This document shows positions 61,187 to 64,000 of a stretch of 64,000 nucleotides of DNA, piece after piece. Numbering within the stretch: position 1 is the first letter of the stretch; each line of letters starts with the position of its first letter. Location of the stretch: assembly GCF_013426975.1 (NCBI RefSeq), contig NZ_JACCPY010000003.1:62001-126000 (forward strand), given 5' to 3'. A model generated the notes under the pieces. That model worked only from the letters and a program-made list of their open reading frames with translations, was not told the DNA's origin and did no database searches. A program made the translations under genes and the position numbers. The DNA is from Sphaerotilus sulfidivorans (lineage in GTDB: Bacteria; Pseudomonadota; Gammaproteobacteria; Burkholderiales; Burkholderiaceae_C).

Positions 61187-62629
61187 TCAGGCGTGGGCCG
61201 CGGCCACCGGCGGGATGGCCACCGGCTCGGCCTTGCCGGCGCGGATGGTCATGACGGTGTTCCAGGCCATCAGCAGCATGCCGGTCAGGTACATCAGACC
61301 GCCGCCCAGGCGGATGACATAGAACGGGTAGGACGCCTTGACGCTCTCGACGAAGCTGTAGACCAGCGTGCCGTCGGGGTTGGTGGCACGCCACATCAGG
61401 CCCTGCATGACGCCGGCGATCCACAGCGCGGCGATGTAGAGCACGATGCCGATGGTGGCCAGCCAGAAGTGCAGCTCGATGGCACGCACGCTGAACATCT
61501 GCTTGCGGCCGAACATGCGCGGGATCAGGTGGTACAGCGAGCCGATCGACACCATGCCGACCCAGCCCAGCGCGCCGGAGTGCACATGGCCGACGGTCCA
61601 GTCGGTGTAGTGGCTCAGCGCGTTGACGGTCTTGATCGACATCATCGGACCTTCGAAGGTCGACATGCCGTAGAACGACAGCGAGACGATCAGGAACTTC
61701 AGGATCGGGTCGTCACGCAGCTTGTTCCACGCGCCCGACAGGGTCATGATGCCGTTGATCATGCCGCCCCAGCTCGGTGCCAGCAGCACCAGCGAGAAGA
61801 TCATGCCCACCGACTGCGTCCAGTCCGGCAGCGCGGTGTAGTGCAGATGGTGCGGACCCGCCCACATGTAGGTGAAGATCAGCGCCCAGAAGTGCACGAT
61901 CGACAGGCGGTAAGAATAGACCGGACGGTTGGCCTGCTTGGGAATGTAGTAGTACATCATGCCCAGGAAGCCGGCGGTCAGGAAGAAGCCCACCGCATTG
62001 TGGCCGTACCACCATTGCACCATCGCGTCCTGCACGCCGGCATAGGCCGAGTAGGACTTCGTCAGACCGACCGGAATCGCGGCCGAGTTGACGATGTGCA
62101 GCAGCGCGACGGCCAGGATGAAGGCGCCGAAGAACCAGTTGCCCACATAGATGTGGCTGACCTTGCGGATGCCCACGGTGCCGAAGAACACGATGGCATA
62201 GCTGACCCAGACGACGGCGATCAGGATGTCGATCGGCCACTCCAGCTCGGCATATTCCTTGCCTTGAGTGAAGCCCAGCGGCAGCGACACGGCTGCGGCC
62301 AGGATCACCAGCTGCCAGCCCCAGAAGGTGAACTGGGCCAGCCCGGGCGCGAACAGCCGGGTCTGGCAGGTGCGCTGCACCACGTGGTAGCTGGTCGCGA
62401 ACAGCGCGCAGCCGCCGAAGGCGAAGATGACCGCATTGGTGTGCAGCGGTCGCAGCCGGCCGTAGCTCAGCCAGGAAATGCCGTTGGTCAGTTCGGGAAA
62501 TGCCAGCTGGGCCGCGATCACGACCCCGACGAACATCCCCACGATGCCCCACAGCACGGCGGCCACGGCAAACTGCCGTACCACCGCATCGCTGTAGACG
62601 GGGCCAGCCGTCTGTGTGTTGATTGCCAT
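61187..62629 (-). CDS. ccoN: cbb3 oxidase catalytic subunit I
   Basis: Haem-copper oxidase catalytic subunit, reducing oxygen to water with high affinity; 480 aa, 12 TM helices. Haem and CuB histidines occur in [32 protein letters not shown] (with the Tyr of the C-family), [19 protein letters not shown] and [23 protein letters not shown] lies 7 nt before ATG 62629. An FNR-type promoter lies upstream, inside the end of ccoS. Confidence 0.97.
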   Translation of the reverse strand: MAINTQTAGPVYSDAVVRQFAVAAVLWGIVGMFVGVVIAAQLAFPELTNGISWLSYGRLRPLHTNAVIFAFGGCALFATSYHVVQRTCQTRLFAPGLAQFTFWGWQLVILAAAVSLPLGFTQGKEYAELEWPIDILIAVVWVSYAIVFFGTVGIRKVSHIYVGNWFFGAFILAVALLHIVNSAAIPVGLTKSYSAYAGVQDAMVQWWYGHNAVGFFLTAGFLGMMYYYIPKQANRPVYSYRLSIVHFWALIFTYMWAGPHHLHYTALPDWTQSVGMIFSLVLLAPSWGGMINGIMTLSGAWNKLRDDPILKFLIVSLSFYGMSTFEGPMMSIKTVNALSHYTDWTVGHVHSGALGWVGMVSIGSLYHLIPRMFGRKQMFSVRAIELHFWLATIGIVLYIAALWIAGVMQGLMWRATNPDGTLVYSFVESVKASYPFYVIRLGGGLMYLTGMLLMAWNTVMTIRAGKAEPVAIPPVAAAHA

Positions 62630-62667
62630 TGGTTGCTCCTTGGAAACTCTCTCGATCCCGGACGGGA

Positions 62668-62709
62668 ATTCTTTGGCACCCCGTCAGTGACGAGGTTGAC
62701 TCGAATCAA
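62668..62709 (-). promoter_or_regulatory. FNR box and -10 upstream of ccoN
   Basis: TTGACTCGAATCAA (plus-strand reading, 62696-62709) is an FNR box with one change from TTGAT-N4-ATCAA. On the minus strand it is followed after exactly 22 bp by AAGAAT (62668-62673), as in the fnr promoter. The box lies in the last codons of ccoS, so ccoNOQP has its own low-oxygen promoter separate from ccoIS. Confidence 0.8.
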
Positions 62710-62854
62710 GCTCGTCCGGGTCTGCGCGCAGCATGCGCTCGCCCTCTCGCTCGATGTCGTCGAACTGGCCGGCCTTCAGGGCCCAGGCGAAGATCACGAT
62801 GATCAGGAAGACCAGCACGATGGACAGCGGAATCAGCAGGAAAAGGATGTCCAT
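62684..62854 (-). CDS. ccoS: cbb3 oxidase maturation protein CcoS
   Basis: Small membrane protein of 56 aa needed for cofactor insertion in cbb3 oxidase. The N-terminus MDILFLLIPLSIVLVFLIIV is the TM helix, followed by FAWALKAGQFDDIEREGERM, the family's signature, and an acidic tail. It starts 3 bp after the ccoI stop. The FNR box for ccoN overlaps its last codons. Confidence 0.93.
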   Translation of the reverse strand: MDILFLLIPLSIVLVFLIIVIFAWALKAGQFDDIEREGERMLRADPDELDSSQPRH

Positions 62855-62857
62855 CGC

Positions 62858-64000
62858 TCAGCCCTTTCCCGGCAGACGCAGCCGCCAGGTCGTCAGACGC
62901 AGCGCGTTGACCACCACCAGCAGCGAGCTGGCCGCCATGCCGACGCCTGCCAGCCAGGGCGGCATCCAGCCCGCCAGCGCCAGCGGCACCGACACCGCGT
63001 TGTAGATCAGCGCCCAGCGCAGGTTCTGCCGCACCACCGCCAGCGTGCGGCGCGCGGTCGTGAACACCACCGGCAGATCCTCGATGCGGTCGGACAGCAC
63101 GATCACGTCGGCACGGGCCTGGGCCAGCGCCGCCGCGGTGCCCATCGCGATCGACACGTCGGCACGGGCCAGCACAGGCGCATCATTGATCCCGTCGCCG
63201 ACCATCGCGACGACACGGCCTTGACGCTGCAGGGCCTCGACCGCTTCGAGCTTGTCCTGGGGCGTGCAGCGCGAACGCGCGTCGGCGATGCCCAGCCGCG
63301 CGGCCATCGCCGCGACGCTGCCGGGCTGGTCGCCCGACAGCAGGTGCAGCGCCAGGCCATCCGCAGCCAGGCGGGCGGTGCCGCTGACCGCATCGGCGCG
63401 CAGCACCTCGTCGAACTCGAAGCGCAGCACCGGCTGCCAGAGCGAGGCGGCATCGGCCTGACGATCGCGCAGCGCCAGCCAGACCTGGGGACGCTGCACC
63501 GCAGCCGCCGCCTCGGCTGCACCGCACCAGGCGCCGGAGCCCAGACGGACCTCGAGGCTGCAGGCCGCGATGCGCACGCTCGCCTGCACGCCCTGCCCGG
63601 CCTGCTCGAGCAGATCGGTCGGCTCGGCCGACCAGTCGGCCGGCGGCAGCGCCTGCACCAGCGCACGCGACAGCGGATGCGAGGAGCGCTCGGCCAGCTG
63701 GCGGGCCACATCCCGCAGCAGCCCGGCCGGCAATCCGGCGCAGACCGGCGCGGTCGGCTGCATCTCGACGGTGGCGGCCAGCGCCAGCCGGTCCTCGGTG
63801 ACGGTGCCGGTCTTGTCGAAGACCACGTCGCCCACCCGGGTCAGGACTTCCAGCGCATCCAGGCGCTGCACGACGATGCCGCGGCGTGCCAGCTCGCCGG
63901 CGGTGGCCAGCAGCGCCACCGGTGCGCCCAGCGACAGCGCGCACGGGCAGGTCACCACCAGCACCGCGACCGCCACCCACAGCGCCCGCGACGGATCGAT
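62858..64000 (-). CDS. ccoI: P1B-type copper-transporting ATPase, C-terminal part
   Basis: Copper exporter that supplies copper for the cbb3 active site. The visible ~380 residues start before the CPC helix, with VVTCPCALSLGAPVALL, then the phosphorylation site FDKTGTVTEDRLALA, the nucleotide-domain HP motif SSHPLSRAL, MVGDGINDAPVLARADVSIAM and the last two TM helices. The N-terminal metal-binding domains lie beyond the window. Its position before ccoS marks it as CcoI/FixI rather than CopA. Confidence 0.93.
   Translation of the reverse strand: MDPSRALWVAVAVLVVTCPCALSLGAPVALLATAGELARRGIVVQRLDALEVLTRVGDVVFDKTGTVTEDRLALAATVEMQPTAPVCAGLPAGLLRDVARQLAERSSHPLSRALVQALPPADWSAEPTDLLEQAGQGVQASVRIAACSLEVRLGSGAWCGAAEAAAAVQRPQVWLALRDRQADAASLWQPVLRFEFDEVLRADAVSGTARLAADGLALHLLSGDQPGSVAAMAARLGIADARSRCTPQDKLEAVEALQRQGRVVAMVGDGINDAPVLARADVSIAMGTAAALAQARADVIVLSDRIEDLPVVFTTARRTLAVVRQNLRWALIYNAVSVPLALAGWMPPWLAGVGMAASSLLVVVNALRLTTWRLRLPGKG

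Overview
This window is a chromosomal segment of a high-GC Gram-negative bacterium. Gene content and order point to a betaproteobacterium of the order Burkholderiales: a leuCD-leuB-asd-fimV-truA-trpFBA-accD-folC-dedD-cvpA-purF-metZ block, waaC-waaA next to an RND pump and tolC, and a full cbb3 oxidase cluster with an FNR-type regulator. A relative of the Leptothrix/Sphaerotilus/Rubrivivax group is my guess from gene order and codon bias; I could not test it. I see no prophage, insertion sequence, CRISPR array or plasmid gene. Almost all the DNA codes for housekeeping proteins.

Layout. 1-3.8 kb: end of an MscS channel, methylglyoxal synthase, a RhlE-type RNA helicase and two small lipoproteins. 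3.9-11.5 kb: a TetR regulator with a palindromic operator, an RND adaptor and permease, then pcm, a rhodanese and a TolC-type outer membrane channel that could complete the pump. 11.4-15.2 kb: envelope sugar genes (waaA, waaC, phosphomannomutase). 15.4-16.3 kb: an eight-gene tRNA operon (Asp, Glu, Ala) with an internal near-perfect 203-bp duplication, directly downstream of gltX. 16.4-36.8 kb: a long minus-strand run for methionine, purine, folate, fatty-acid, tryptophan, lysine/threonine and leucine synthesis, with fimV and truA inside it. 36.8-44.3 kb: an acyltransferase, tRNA-Ser, lysC, tilS, accA, a DNA glycosylase and cysS. 44.4-49.4 kb, plus strand: an unusual TPR/L,D-transpeptidase-like protein, two cyclophilins, lpxH, mtfA and rubredoxin. 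49.4-54 kb: clpS-clpA, a cold-shock protein and icd. 54.1-64 kb: an oxygen-responsive region with a TauE-like protein, hemN, fnr, and ccoI-S-N-O-Q-P-G-H plus a small unknown membrane protein.

How it fits together. The last 10 kb is a microaerobic respiration unit: FNR senses oxygen, HemN makes haem without oxygen, CcoNOQP is the high-affinity oxidase, and CcoGHIS assemble it. Two FNR boxes have the same layout (a TTGAC-N4-(C/A)TCAA box, 22 bp, then AAGAAT), one before fnr and one inside the end of ccoS before ccoN. The minus-strand operons rely heavily on 4-bp stop/start overlaps (ATGA, GTGA and apparently one CTGA at accA/tilS). Several spacers that do exist are CU-rich and lack a Shine-Dalgarno sequence.

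The best leads for something new are the TPR/L,D-transpeptidase-like protein with a conflicting topology, the CTG start of tilS, the repeated CU-rich leaders, the duplicated tRNA blocks, and the minimal CcoH with its translationally coupled unknown partner. No wholly new multi-gene system is evident.
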